Assembly: GCA_031424495.1 (NCBI GenBank)
Contig: JANPHP010000482.1
Location: 1-26,773, forward strand
Source of the DNA: JADKCL01 sp031424495
Lineage (GTDB): Bacteria > Bacteroidota > Bacteroidia > J057 > JADKCL01
DNA length: 26,773 nt
Direction: 5' to 3'
The notes below the pieces were generated by a model. It ran no database searches. It saw nothing but the letters and a program-made list of their open reading frames with translations, and was not told the DNA's origin. Made by a program: the position numbers and the translations under genes. The stretch's first letter is position 1. Every line of letters starts with the position of its first letter. Shown here one piece after another: positions 16,401 to 23,373 of this stretch.

Positions 16401-18083
16401 ATTGCCACTGGTGCGGGTCCATCCTATCTCTACGAATGGTCGCCGTCGACAGGACTCAGCTCTAATACAGCCTTGAACCCAGTGGCCTCGCCGCCCATCA
16501 CGACGACCTATACATTTGTCGTGATCTCCAACAATTGCCCAAGCTACGGCGACTCCGTCACGGTGAATGTACATACCATGCCGACGCCTGATGCGGGTTG
16601 GGACCGCGAGATTTGCCTTGGCGAAACGGTTCAGTTGGATGGCACAGCCGCAGGCGACAGTACGGCCAGCTATACCTTTGTTTGGACGCCCAACATTGGT
16701 TTTGTCGGATCGAATACCGTTGAGGACCCGCTGGTGAACCCGGTGAGTACGACGGTTTATTATTTGGAAGCGACCAGCAGCTTTGGCTGTGGCAGCGCCT
16801 TGGACTCCATGTTGGTCACGCTCAAAAGTACCCCGATCGCCGAGGCAGGCCTCAACTTGGATATTTGCATTGGCGATAGCATCACCTTGCAAAGCTCATT
16901 TGGCTACACGACAACCTTGCCGGCGCCGATCCAGGACGTCTTCTTCTCATGGACCCCAGGTGCCAATATGAATGACACCACGCTGTTGCAGCCGACGGTA
17001 TGGCCTGTTGTGTCGACCTTGTACCATTTCCAAGTGCGCCATGGCGATTGCGCTACCGAAGACTCGGCCTACGTCACTGTAGGTCCAGAAGTCGCGGCGT
17101 TTGCACAAGCAGATACCACTGTGATATGCGGGAATGATTCTGTACAGCTTTTCAGTGCGGGCACGATCGGCAACAACTTCCAATGGTTGCCTGCAAGCAC
17201 ACTCGATGATCCGACTTCCCCAAATCCAATGGCCAGCCCCAAGGGTACAACGACTTATTACTTGGTAATCGGTGCAGGTGCTTGTACCGATACGGCCGAG
17301 GTGACGGTGCAGGTATTGCCGCAACCGGATGCTGCTTACCTCAGTTCGCCCACCACTGGTTGCGCACCACACATGATGAGCTTCATGCAGGCATCGGCCA
17401 ATGCAACTGCTTTTACTTGGAATTTTGGTGACGGTAGCCCTGTGAACAACATGCCTGAGCCCACGCACTTGTATGCCCAACCAGGCATTTATGTCGTGAG
17501 CCTGCTGGCGGTGGCGCCAGGCGGTTGTAGCGAGACCGTGAATACACTCACGGTTACAGTCGGCCAGGAAGGCGTAGCAGAGTTCACAAGCATACCGAGC
17601 TATCCTGCACAAATGTCCTTGCCGAATACTTTTGTGCAGTTCACTGACCGCTCTGAGCGTGCTACGAGCTGGAACTGGGACTTTGGCGATGGCGTTACGA
17701 GCGCTGAATCCAATCCTGGACACACATACACGGCACCGGGAACTTATTTTGTACACCTCCGCGTTACCTCGGCTGAAGGCTGCATCACTGAGGTCACCCA
17801 CGGCCCTTACATCGTGCTCACGCCCGACTTGTTCATTCCGAACGTATTCACCCCCAATGGCGATGGCGTAAACGACTTCTTTGTGGTGAACTACACGGGC
17901 GATCAAGCTTTTAGCCTAGCCGTGTATGACCGTTGGGGCGTGCAGCAATACAACTCCAACAACAAGACCAAGGGTTGGGATGGCAAAAACGCACAAGGCT
18001 TGGATGCACCTGAGGGTATTTATTATTACAGGCTCAGCGTTGGTGACCGCGAATATGTGGGCAGTATCACTTTGGTCAGGTAA
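13488..18083 (+). CDS. Large T9SS-secreted protein with choice-of-anchor-L, Calx-beta, SprB and PKD domains and type B C-terminal sorting domain
   Basis: 1531 aa from ATG 13488. Signal peptide 1-26 (FALLSLVFLGFTAQA). Residues 27-270 are a choice-of-anchor-L domain: LIGPGVTVSNATI, GGVLLTSGD, and the hallmark FGSDEYDEWVCSDFTDVFAF. Residues about 276-384 are Calx-beta-like (YNVGGTATSGVDYTPLNG, EGLESIFVILSD). An Ig-like unit follows at 386-462 and a PKD-like unit at 463-546, then three SprB repeats at 547-772. The arm from about 776 to the end (756 aa) is homologous along its whole length to residues 1595-2349 of the upstream protein, with the same order of CEGEGG, WWC...CGLD, ADAGPDRDIC units, two PKD domains (WNFGDGSP, WDFGDG) and the sorting domain (LFIPNVFTPNGDGVND, VYDRWG, GKNAQG). 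It is predicted to be exported by Sec and T9SS and placed on the surface. Adhesion is inferred, and the ligand is unknown. Its own transcription unit is likely, since terminators bracket it. Confidence 0.93.
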   Translation: MRISCLRFSRIFALLSLVFLGFTAQAQLTVVPNNNATFLVNQLIGPGVTVSNATINTQLNAAGTFNGAASNIGLPGGVLLTSGDVNNAPGPNSSPGISTSHFSAGDPQLDLLTTPFLTEDACILEFDLVATCDTIQISYVFGSDEYDEWVCSDFTDVFAFFISGPGITGVQNIAVIPGSLTPVSINTVNIGSVGANAFPPFPANCNTTNSAYFSTNNVGTTVEYDGFTVPLIAKSAVMPCSTYHIKLAIADAGDASLDSGVFLEQGGIRCTSTFFSVEPEVNSPTSTYAVEGCVNGGFTFHRDGDSTLALTMYYNVGGTATSGVDYTPLNGTIVFPPGVATVTVPVAAAADGITEGLESIFVILSDTVCNLIVSDTATLLIIDELIVDAGPDDTLCQGATVQIGSVGNAAVNYSWIPTTGLSNPNSANPIFTGTAGGTFSYIVTAIDSYFCTGSDTVQLTVTLAPTATFTAPVNVCTGLNAIITYTGNAPPTSTYNWNFGGGTIISGSGQGPYTVSWPSPAVVTVSLTVTTGLCISPVTTFNVNVTTPPTLTLNPTNLFCFGRPEGSIGTSIQNGTPAFAYLWSNGSSNPNLNGALAGTYSVTVTDAVGCTDVASVTLTQPTALTNSLNFSPILCAGANGSITANPGGGSGAYTYLWSNGATTQTITPPSGTYSVTVTDANSGNLPCDIVNAITLIEPNPLSALVSTTLASCGLNNGTASAMANGGVPPYQYVWSTGATTTFVNNLGPGPISVTITDANGCTVVKTDNIVQTPRPTVTAGPDEAFCEGEGGGGILAVGTGGTPSYSYTWWCTTGNCGLDSLFDNDPNANPSVSQWYYIQITDVNGCLSNIDSLFVTLLPKPIVDAGPDKWLCGDNAPCQILTPTITGAPGPYVYHWTPSIGLNNASILNPCARPDSTTIYALVVDAGNGCTSDFTTTDTLATVVVHVNPIPIADAGPDRDICLGDFVTLQGIATGAGPSYLYEWSPSTGLSSNTALNPVASPPITTTYTFVVISNNCPSYGDSVTVNVHTMPTPDAGWDREICLGETVQLDGTAAGDSTASYTFVWTPNIGFVGSNTVEDPLVNPVSTTVYYLEATSSFGCGSALDSMLVTLKSTPIAEAGLNLDICIGDSITLQSSFGYTTTLPAPIQDVFFSWTPGANMNDTTLLQPTVWPVVSTLYHFQVRHGDCATEDSAYVTVGPEVAAFAQADTTVICGNDSVQLFSAGTIGNNFQWLPASTLDDPTSPNPMASPKGTTTYYLVIGAGACTDTAEVTVQVLPQPDAAYLSSPTTGCAPHMMSFMQASANATAFTWNFGDGSPVNNMPEPTHLYAQPGIYVVSLLAVAPGGCSETVNTLTVTVGQEGVAEFTSIPSYPAQMSLPNTFVQFTDRSERATSWNWDFGDGVTSAESNPGHTYTAPGTYFVHLRVTSAEGCITEVTHGPYIVLTPDLFIPNVFTPNGDGVNDFFVVNYTGDQAFSLAVYDRWGVQQYNSNNKTKGWDGKNAQGLDAPEGIYYYRLSVGDREYVGSITLVR

Positions 18084-18106
18084 GCCGGCACAATTCGTAT
18101 GAAAAG

Positions 18107-18143
18107 CGAAGCGGCCTTCCCTCTGGAAGGCCGCTTCGTTTTT
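18107..18143 (+). terminator. Terminator after the 1531-aa gene, probably bidirectional
   Basis: 14-bp perfect stem, 18107-18120 with 18125-18138 (CGAAGCGGCCTTCC), loop CTCT, then five T at 18139-18143. An AAAA at 18102-18105 gives a U run for the minus strand too, so it can also end the convergent regulator gene. Confidence 0.9.
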
Positions 18144-18169
18144 GGGGTTAAGGGATGATGGGGCTAGGC

Positions 18170-18538
18170 CTACTTGCCTTGCGCGACAAGCATGCTCTGC
18201 AACTTTTCCTCCAACAGAGCATTGAGTCGCCTCAAGTAGACATTTTCTTCGGCAGCAATGCGTTGCTGCAAATCAAGCGCGCCATGTGTTTCGCTTTCGA
18301 CAGACGGCGCCCCTTCATTGGATGCTGCGTCAAGCCGCAAATTGTTACTGAGGTATTGAAAAAAATCATGAGACAAAGCGATACTGATGCGATGCAGCAA
18401 GGCTGTATCAATCGAACTGCGCTTGAAAATGCCGTAGACATTTTGCTTAGAGGTCTCGATTTTGGCCCCCAATTCGGTAGGCCCCATGCGCATCTCTTTT
18501 GCGCGGCCCTGGATAATTGATCCTATATGCACTTCCAT
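18170..18538 (-). CDS. XRE-family helix-turn-helix regulator with C-terminal coiled coil
   Basis: 122 aa from ATG 18538 (MEVHIGSIIQGRAKEMRMGP). The frame stays open upstream, but the added residues have no domain character. Residues 5-62 are an XRE-type helix-turn-helix: I-Q-G-R-A-K-E, TELGAKIETSKQNVYGIFKR, then LLHRISIALSHDFFQYLS. This is the Bacteroidota variant in which the last helix ends in D-F-F-x-Y/L. Residues about 90-118 are a heptad-like coiled coil (LQQRIAAEENVYLRRLNALL), probably for oligomerisation. It should bind DNA as a transcription regulator; targets are unknown. It is divergent from the membrane-protein gene at 18916, with 377 bp between them, and convergent with the giant gene. 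Confidence 0.85.
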   Translation of the reverse strand: MEVHIGSIIQGRAKEMRMGPTELGAKIETSKQNVYGIFKRSSIDTALLHRISIALSHDFFQYLSNNLRLDAASNEGAPSVESETHGALDLQQRIAAEENVYLRRLNALLEEKLQSMLVAQGK

Positions 18539-18915
18539 AATCGAATTTGTAGAGTGAACGAATGAATGAAATCGACAAACACAGCGATAGGCTATGCATG
18601 CGGGAAATATGGAGCGTGGTTCTAGGGGTGTCTCGAGCGACACTTTAAAAGTATCAAGTGCAAAGATAGGCAAGTAGCAGATAACGTCTTGAAGGCAAAA
18701 CATCAAAATCATTAGATTTCTTACGTGTATTAATTGGGATTCTCCGCCTGTCAATCGGGCATCACTTTTCTTCCTTGTACAACAACAAACACTGTCGTTG
18801 ATCGTCTTGCCGATTCATTTCATCACCTGCTATCAAGGCTTGGTCGATCTTTTGTAACCTTTGGGCAACGAACCACGCTATAAATCTGGATTTGTTCTAC
18901 ACTATCAGTTTATAC
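18539..18915. other. Intergenic region between divergent genes
   Basis: 377 bp with no gene seen. It presumably holds the promoters of both the XRE regulator (minus) and the membrane protein (plus). Only the plus-strand candidate at 18860-18888 could be recognised. Confidence 0.5.
18860..18888 (+). promoter_or_regulatory. Candidate Bacteroidota promoter for the 119-aa membrane protein
   Basis: TTTG at 18860-18863, a 17-nt spacer, then TAAATCTG at 18881-18888, one mismatch from TAnnTTTG. The start codon is 27 bp downstream, giving a short leader. Confidence 0.45.
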
Positions 18916-19275
18916 ATGGAAAATTACAATTCTGAAATCGAAAAGGCTTACCACCGTGAAAAAACAACGAAACTCATCGCATCCATTGCATTGGATTGTG
19001 TGGGAATGTTGACTTTTCTTGTGCCTGGGTATGCCGAAGTTGCCGACTTGGTCTGGGCACCGATTGCAGCAGTTGCAAACTTTTTGATGTTTCGCGGCAT
19101 GACGGGTATCGTCGGTGGTGCGGGCACTTTTGTGGAGGAACTGCTGCCAGGGACAGATTTTATTCCCAGCTTCACGATCACGTGGGGAGTCAAATACCTC
19201 GTGCGTGAAAACCAGACGATCGCTGAATTTGCAAAGCGATTTCGCGAGCGCCGTGCGCTGCTAGCAGATCATTGA
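18916..19275 (+). CDS. Small integral membrane protein, 119 aa
   Basis: ATG 18916 (MENYNSEIEKAYHREKTTKL) is chosen over an upstream TTG at 18892. The N-terminus is charged. Two hydrophobic stretches follow, about residues 20-40 (ASIALDCVGMLTFLVPGYAE) and 45-70 (LVWAPIAAVANFLMF plus TGIVGG). After these come EELLPGTDFIPSFTITW, which recurs in related Bacteroidota hypothetical proteins as far as I recall, and a basic C-terminus (FAKRFRERRALLADH). Predicted inner-membrane protein of unknown function. It is monocistronic, with its own promoter candidate and terminator. No partner is suggested by context apart from the divergent XRE regulator. Confidence 0.75.
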   Translation: MENYNSEIEKAYHREKTTKLIASIALDCVGMLTFLVPGYAEVADLVWAPIAAVANFLMFRGMTGIVGGAGTFVEELLPGTDFIPSFTITWGVKYLVRENQTIAEFAKRFRERRALLADH

Positions 19276-19291
19276 GTAAATTGTCTATAAA

Positions 19292-19322
19292 AGATCAGCG
19301 CCTAGGGCGCTGATCTGGTTTT
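19292..19322 (+). terminator. Terminator after the small membrane protein gene
   Basis: 11-bp perfect stem, 19292-19302 with 19306-19316 (AGATCAGCGCC), 3-nt loop, then GG and four T. The U run is short. Confidence 0.7.
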
Positions 19323-19518
19323 AGGGCCAGACCTGCTCCTGCCGAACTTGGGCAAACGCCCACTTTTCATGGCGCATAGGTTGCCTGCGCGCAGGATCGG
19401 AGGAGCTTAAACCCGGTTCATTTCAGCTAGAACGCGACGGATGACTTGCCCAATGTCGGGTTGCCGCCTTTATAGGAATTGCTGAGATTTCGGTTCACAG
19501 ACAATATGAACCTTCAGT

Positions 19519-19543
19519 AAAAGCATCCGGTTTGGAGGCTTTT
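19519..19543 (-). terminator. Weak terminator after the thioesterase gene
   Basis: AAAAGC / GCTTTT pair around a TCC / GGA inner pair with one mismatch. It lies 3 bp beyond the thioesterase stop, and the U run is part of the stem. Confidence 0.35.
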
Positions 19544-19545
19544 CA

Positions 19546-20118
19546 TCATTCATCCAGCAACGACGTATCAAACCGCGCCCGCTTACCTTCCAAGAGCGGT
19601 AGCTCGGCACGCAGCTGCATTTTGGTACGTTCCTGATCCAACTCTACATCGTAGCGTTGGCGCAGCTCGATTCTTTTGATCGCCTCTAGGTAACGCCGCA
19701 AATCTTCGGTCGACTCTAAAAGTAAGCCGGGCACCGGCGCAGGCTTGCCGTCTGCACCTTTGTGGATCATCGTAAAATAAGAAGTATTGGTGTGACGCGC
19801 CACACCTATCGCAACGTTTTCAGCGACGACTCTGATCCCGATCACCATCGAGCTCGTGCCCACATAGTTCACCGAGGCCATGAGCGAAACCAAATCACCC
19901 ACTTCGATAGGCGCCCGAAAATTGACGGTCTCGACGGAGACCGTCACGCAATAGCCGCCTGCATGCCGCGAGGCACAAGCGTAGGCGGCCTTGTCCATCA
20001 AACTGAGCAGAATGCCCCCATGGATCTTGCCGCCAAAATTGGCGTAGGATGGGATCATGAGCTCGGTGAGCGTGACGCGCGACGCAGCGCTCGGCTTGAA
20101 GGTGGTAGATGGGGCCAT
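19546..20118 (-). CDS. Acyl-CoA thioesterase, hotdog fold (acyl-CoA hydrolase family)
   Basis: 190 aa from ATG 20118 (MAPSTTFKPSAASRVTLTEL). It hydrolyses acyl-CoA to free fatty acid and CoA in the cytosol. The N27-F-G-G-K-I-H33-G-G motif followed by LLSLMDKAAYACASRHAGG (with D42) is the signature of YciA/BACH-type thioesterases, in which the Asn and Asp are the catalytic pair. The second hotdog half shows VETVNFRAPIEVGDLVSLMA and VGTSSMVIGIRVVAE. The extra C-terminal 60 residues (about 130-190) are charged and helical and have no recognised domain. Substrate length cannot be read from the sequence. Family assignment is strong. Confidence 0.9.
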   Translation of the reverse strand: MAPSTTFKPSAASRVTLTELMIPSYANFGGKIHGGILLSLMDKAAYACASRHAGGYCVTVSVETVNFRAPIEVGDLVSLMASVNYVGTSSMVIGIRVVAENVAIGVARHTNTSYFTMIHKGADGKPAPVPGLLLESTEDLRRYLEAIKRIELRQRYDVELDQERTKMQLRAELPLLEGKRARFDTSLLDE

Positions 20119-21402
20119 ATTCAGATCGATAGGATGTCTACAAAACTATCGTTTTTTTGAGACGGATGTAAACGCGCTCAAGTCTTTCAGACATTCGCTG
20201 CAGCAGGGCAACATTTGTCTAGCTCGATCATCGCAGGCAATTCCACCATGCTGAGCCTGTATAGATGAAGGGTAGCAGCGATTCGAATGGGCAAAATAAA
20301 TACAGCATTAATATACTAATTACCAAATATATAAAACGCATTAGCTCTACCAAGACTAGAGTACTATACCCTTTTCCCAAGCGATTCCTTATCGCGCAAG
20401 CCTTGCGAACTGTTTTGCCAAGTCAACCTTGGGCCTAAAATGGATGCGACCAATTTATCGACCCGCGAAGTAGGAAATTCGCAGCAGTGGCAGCCGAAGG
20501 ATACTGGGATTTCCATGACAAGAATGAAAAACTCACATCTTCAAGGTCCCTCGCTGCGCAAGATCCGAGGCTGCAAAGGACCGAAGCTTTCCCGCCGCAA
20601 CCCAGCGCCGAACAACAGCAGTTGTCTCCATATTCGCCAGCTTGCAAGGCAATCGAAGGCTGATCACAATGAACATGATCAGGTGCATCCACCGCCTTGG
20701 CTCTGCCTTTACCTCGGATGGCTTGGACTTTGAATCGATATTCCACCTGCTCCTTGCGCTACCCAAATCCAACCATTCCATTGCCCAATGCAAGGCAGGC
20801 AAGCCCCAATTGACCAATCGGCAAGGCGATTAAGTCATTCACTATCACTATTTAATTTTTTGTAAACTAATCAATTGATTTATTGAATATTAAATGCAAA
20901 ATATCAAACGGTAAACCTTGAATATTTTCCACAAATACGGAACGACTTCCAGCTCAAATTCGCTGCAACATTGCCTCTTGCCTCCTGCAGGATCGTGCAC
21001 AAGGCAGGGCAATTTTGCCACTGGCAAACCGCCTCATGCCAATGCGCGAGTTGCATCCGCAGGCCTGGCAAATGGCAGATGCACTCAAAAACGGGTGATA
21101 CATCATTTTTCTTGAACCGCTCAGGCAGTAAATCGAGGGAAAATTGAAGTCCTATTTTAGGTGCTTGCATTCCCAAAATCCGCATCCAGATGCGCTGGAG
21201 CATCGATTCCTAACTTCACGTCCAGTACATTGGTCGCCCAAATGTGCTTGTTCAGAGAAAAAACTTCTTGCATTCCCGATTTTTTTTGCACTTTTCCCAC
21301 CGAAATGATGGGACACGCTTATCTACCGCATGTTTCACTGAGAACCTGAAAAGCCCTTTCGCGTAGCAAGGGTAATTGAAGAGGTTGCTGATTTTTTTTG
21401 AA
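20119..21402. other. Gene-poor region, about 1.3 kb
   Basis: No convincing coding sequence. Short open frames on both strands overlap each other and show no domain or signal. AT-rich islands lie at about 20290-20345 and 20835-20920. The 11-mer ATTCACTATCA at 20837 recurs at 21931 with similar flanks. It presumably includes promoters for the flanking genes, but none could be assigned. Confidence 0.55.
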
Positions 21403-21723
21403 ATGAAGAAGGTCATCAAAAGTTATGAGAAGCTGGATGCCGCTATGCTGGCATTGCTTCAGAAACAATTTCCAGAGGGCATCAGCCCCGGAGTCATATT
21501 GACATTCCAAGACCACACCGGAAAGCGTTTTAAGGGCGTGGAGGTGGTCGATGAGGAGGCAGACTCGATCTACCTGATCAAATTGGATGGCATGTTGCGC
21601 TCTGCCTTCACCGAACCTGAGGAGAAGGAAGAAAACGAAGAGGACTTCGATCGCGAAGACAATCCTGATTCCGAAGGCGACGACGAGAATCTCGATGAGC
21701 CGTTTGAAGGTATCGACGACTAA
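21403..21723 (+). CDS. Conserved small protein with very acidic C-terminal tail, 106 aa
   Basis: ATG 21403 (MKKVIKSYEKLDAAMLALLQ) is preferred to an upstream start at 21376, because related Bacteroidota proteins, as I recall them, begin M-K-K-x-I-x-x-x-x-x-L. Residues 1-65 form a small alpha/beta domain: a helix ending QKQFPEGI, then strands ILTFQDHTGKRFKGVEV and DSIYLIKLD. Residues 70-106 are almost all Asp, Glu, Asn and small residues (EEKEENEEDFDREDN, DDENLDEPFEGIDD), a low-complexity acidic tail. Cytosolic, with no signal peptide. Function unknown. Isolated between two gene-poor gaps. Confidence 0.75.
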   Translation: MKKVIKSYEKLDAAMLALLQKQFPEGISPGVILTFQDHTGKRFKGVEVVDEEADSIYLIKLDGMLRSAFTEPEEKEENEEDFDREDNPDSEGDDENLDEPFEGIDD

Positions 21724-22383
21724 GTGGGGCTTGAAAGTCTATCCAAGCAAACCACGCCATCTCCAAAGTATTCGTGCATCAAGTCTGGTAGGTCCATGAT
21801 GTGATTGCTACCGAGGTTGGGTTCCCGAAACCGAATCATTTTTCATGCTGTTTGGTACCTGCACCGCCGATGCTAATGCGGGTGATACTTGGTGCGGTTA
21901 CATGAACGCATTCACAAAGCCACTAAAACAATTCACTATCATCTATTTAGCATCATTGACCTCAATCAATGATGGAAATCATAACTGCTGTGGAAAGTGC
22001 GAAACCGATGCATTCTAGGCGATTGCGCTATCCAATTTTGATCGCTGTACATTCAAGCGATCCTTATTCAAACTTCCAACCAAACGGCGAGAAAGGTCCG
22101 CGCCACAAAGAAGGAGGCTGCAAGCTGAGGTGACCGCCTGCTTCACCTGAACAAGAGCTTCGGAATAAGTAGCTTGAATTTACCTTTTGAAAACTATCAC
22201 GGTAGGCCTCGGCAAACGGTCTATCGGTAGCCGGGAGCGTCAGCGCCTGCTTACCTTGCGCATGGCTGAGCGCGCGCCAAAGGTGCCGCATGTTGAAGGA
22301 GTCGCATAACCAACCCAATTAAATAAAACCCATACCGAATATCACGATAGGTCGAATGATCTGTGCTTGCCGACAGAAAACGC
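21724..22383. other. Gene-poor region, about 660 bp
   Basis: No supported gene. A minus-strand frame at 22064-22318 (84 codons) has no recognisable domain and probably is not coding. The stretch contains the palindrome at 21951-21974. Confidence 0.5.
21951..21974. promoter_or_regulatory. Perfect 9-bp inverted repeat, possible operator
   Basis: CATCATTGA (21951-21959), a 6-nt spacer, then TCAATGATG (21966-21974). There is no adjacent T run, so it is not a terminator. An operator-type role is only a possibility. Confidence 0.3.
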
Positions 22384-23004
22384 TCAGGAGGCGTGCCCGT
22401 TTTCGTTGACGGCGGCAGATGGCTCGCGGTACATGTTGAAAACGCTTTGGTAGGCTGTTGGATCTTTCAAAAACTGATCGACGGCTGCCAAGGTCGCTTC
22501 ATCGATCAAGCTCCACAGGGGCTGCTCGACGTTCGCAACGTGCGGCAGGGCCTTCAAAATGGAATTGTCCCAAACGGGGTACAGCTTGATGAAATCGAGC
22601 TTGCTCACTTCGCCACGGCAGTTCTCAGCACCACAGTAGCAAGTCATGGGGTGATCCATGTTGAAAATGCCGTACTCATCGGTCAGCTGTTCGCCAGGCT
22701 GTATGTCGCGCACGGCGATCTCAAATCCGTAACCTGTCGAAACCGAGTTGTAATTGCAGGAATGGTTCACATACTTTCCGAAGTCCCAGCTCAAGATTCT
22801 CACCCCGTTGCGATCGATGTAGGAGTATTTGTCGAGCACCGACCTGATTTGCGGTTGGTAGGACCAAAACTGCTTCTCTGGTATCCTTACTTCGAGGTCG
22901 TCTTCAACATAGGTGATCGTCCCCATGGGGATCATTTGCGTTGCAAAAACACCATAACCCACCTCGGGGCCAATCAGTCGCAATTCTAAGGATGGATGAA
23001 TCAT
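22384..23004 (-). CDS. SET-domain protein, probable protein-lysine methyltransferase
   Basis: 206 aa from ATG 23004 (MIHPSLELRLIGPEVGYGVF). SET domains transfer methyl from S-adenosylmethionine to lysine side chains. All classical SET motifs are present: GYGVFAT (16-22), the NHSC motif (residues 80-83; in full, VNHSCNYNS), GEQLTDEYG (104-112, with the catalytic-type Tyr), and a post-SET cysteine cluster CYCGAENCRG (122-131). The last, with Cys83, can form the zinc site that closes over the substrate. Residues 132-206 form a helical C-terminal extension. It is complete and intact. Target protein unknown; neighbours give no hint. Assignment to SET is strong, and activity is inferred from the intact motifs. 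Confidence 0.9.
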   Translation of the reverse strand: MIHPSLELRLIGPEVGYGVFATQMIPMGTITYVEDDLEVRIPEKQFWSYQPQIRSVLDKYSYIDRNGVRILSWDFGKYVNHSCNYNSVSTGYGFEIAVRDIQPGEQLTDEYGIFNMDHPMTCYCGAENCRGEVSKLDFIKLYPVWDNSILKALPHVANVEQPLWSLIDEATLAAVDQFLKDPTAYQSVFNMYREPSAAVNENGHAS

Positions 23005-23064
23005 GTGAAAATTGTAATCCTGACAGTCGTGCCGATGCGACTTTCCAATTGGCTTCAGTGCCCA

Positions 23065-23103
23065 TGACCTCTCATCTGGGATAAGCAGATGGATAAGAGG
23101 TCA
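23065..23103 (-). promoter_or_regulatory. Interrupted hairpin upstream of the SET-domain gene
   Basis: Outer arms TGACCTCT (23065-23072) and AGAGGTCA (23096-23103), inner arms CATCTG (23073-23078) and CAGATG (23086-23091), with a 7-nt loop and a one-sided 4-nt bulge. It lies 61 bp upstream of the SET start. There is no U run; it could be a leader structure or a dyad binding site. Confidence 0.4.
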
Positions 23104-23313
23104 GTTTCAGCGCTGTCATGCCATTGGTGAATGCATGGGCAGTCCCTAGTTATTAAAATTGAATTAGCGTGAAATATCCGCAATCATACAACTTTTGGTT
23201 GTTTAGGCGTACTTTTCTGTGGATGGCAATCCCTTTTTATTTGTCCACATCGGTGCATAGCAATCGCAGCTCTCAGATGGGCCGCGCCCATCGACGCGAC
23301 CCACAAGGCCGTG

Positions 23314-23349
23314 AAAACACAAAGCCAATTCCGGAGGGAATTGGCTTTG
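23314..23349 (-). terminator. Terminator after the DUF4157 gene
   Basis: 13-bp perfect stem, 23320-23332 with 23337-23349 (CAAAGCCAATTCC), loop GGAG. On the minus strand it is followed closely by TTTT (AAAA at 23314-23317). It lies 25 bp past the stop codon. Confidence 0.85.
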
Positions 23350-23373
23350 CAAAAGTTTCAGCTGGGCTGCGGC

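Larger units (their letters stand above)
23005..23373. other. Intergenic region between the SET gene and the DUF4157 gene
   Basis: 369 bp. It contains the leader and promoter side of the SET gene, with a long hairpin at 23065-23103, and the terminator of the DUF4157 gene at 23314-23349. No gene is seen. Confidence 0.55.

Noticed and set aside
20440..21203. Several overlapping frames of about 95-100 codons on both strands
   Set aside because: They overlap each other in conflicting frames, contain runs of Cys and Trp with no domain pattern, and lack convincing starts.
22064..22318. Minus-strand frame of 84 codons
   Set aside because: No recognisable family, unusual composition and no context support. 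It is reported as part of a gene-poor region.
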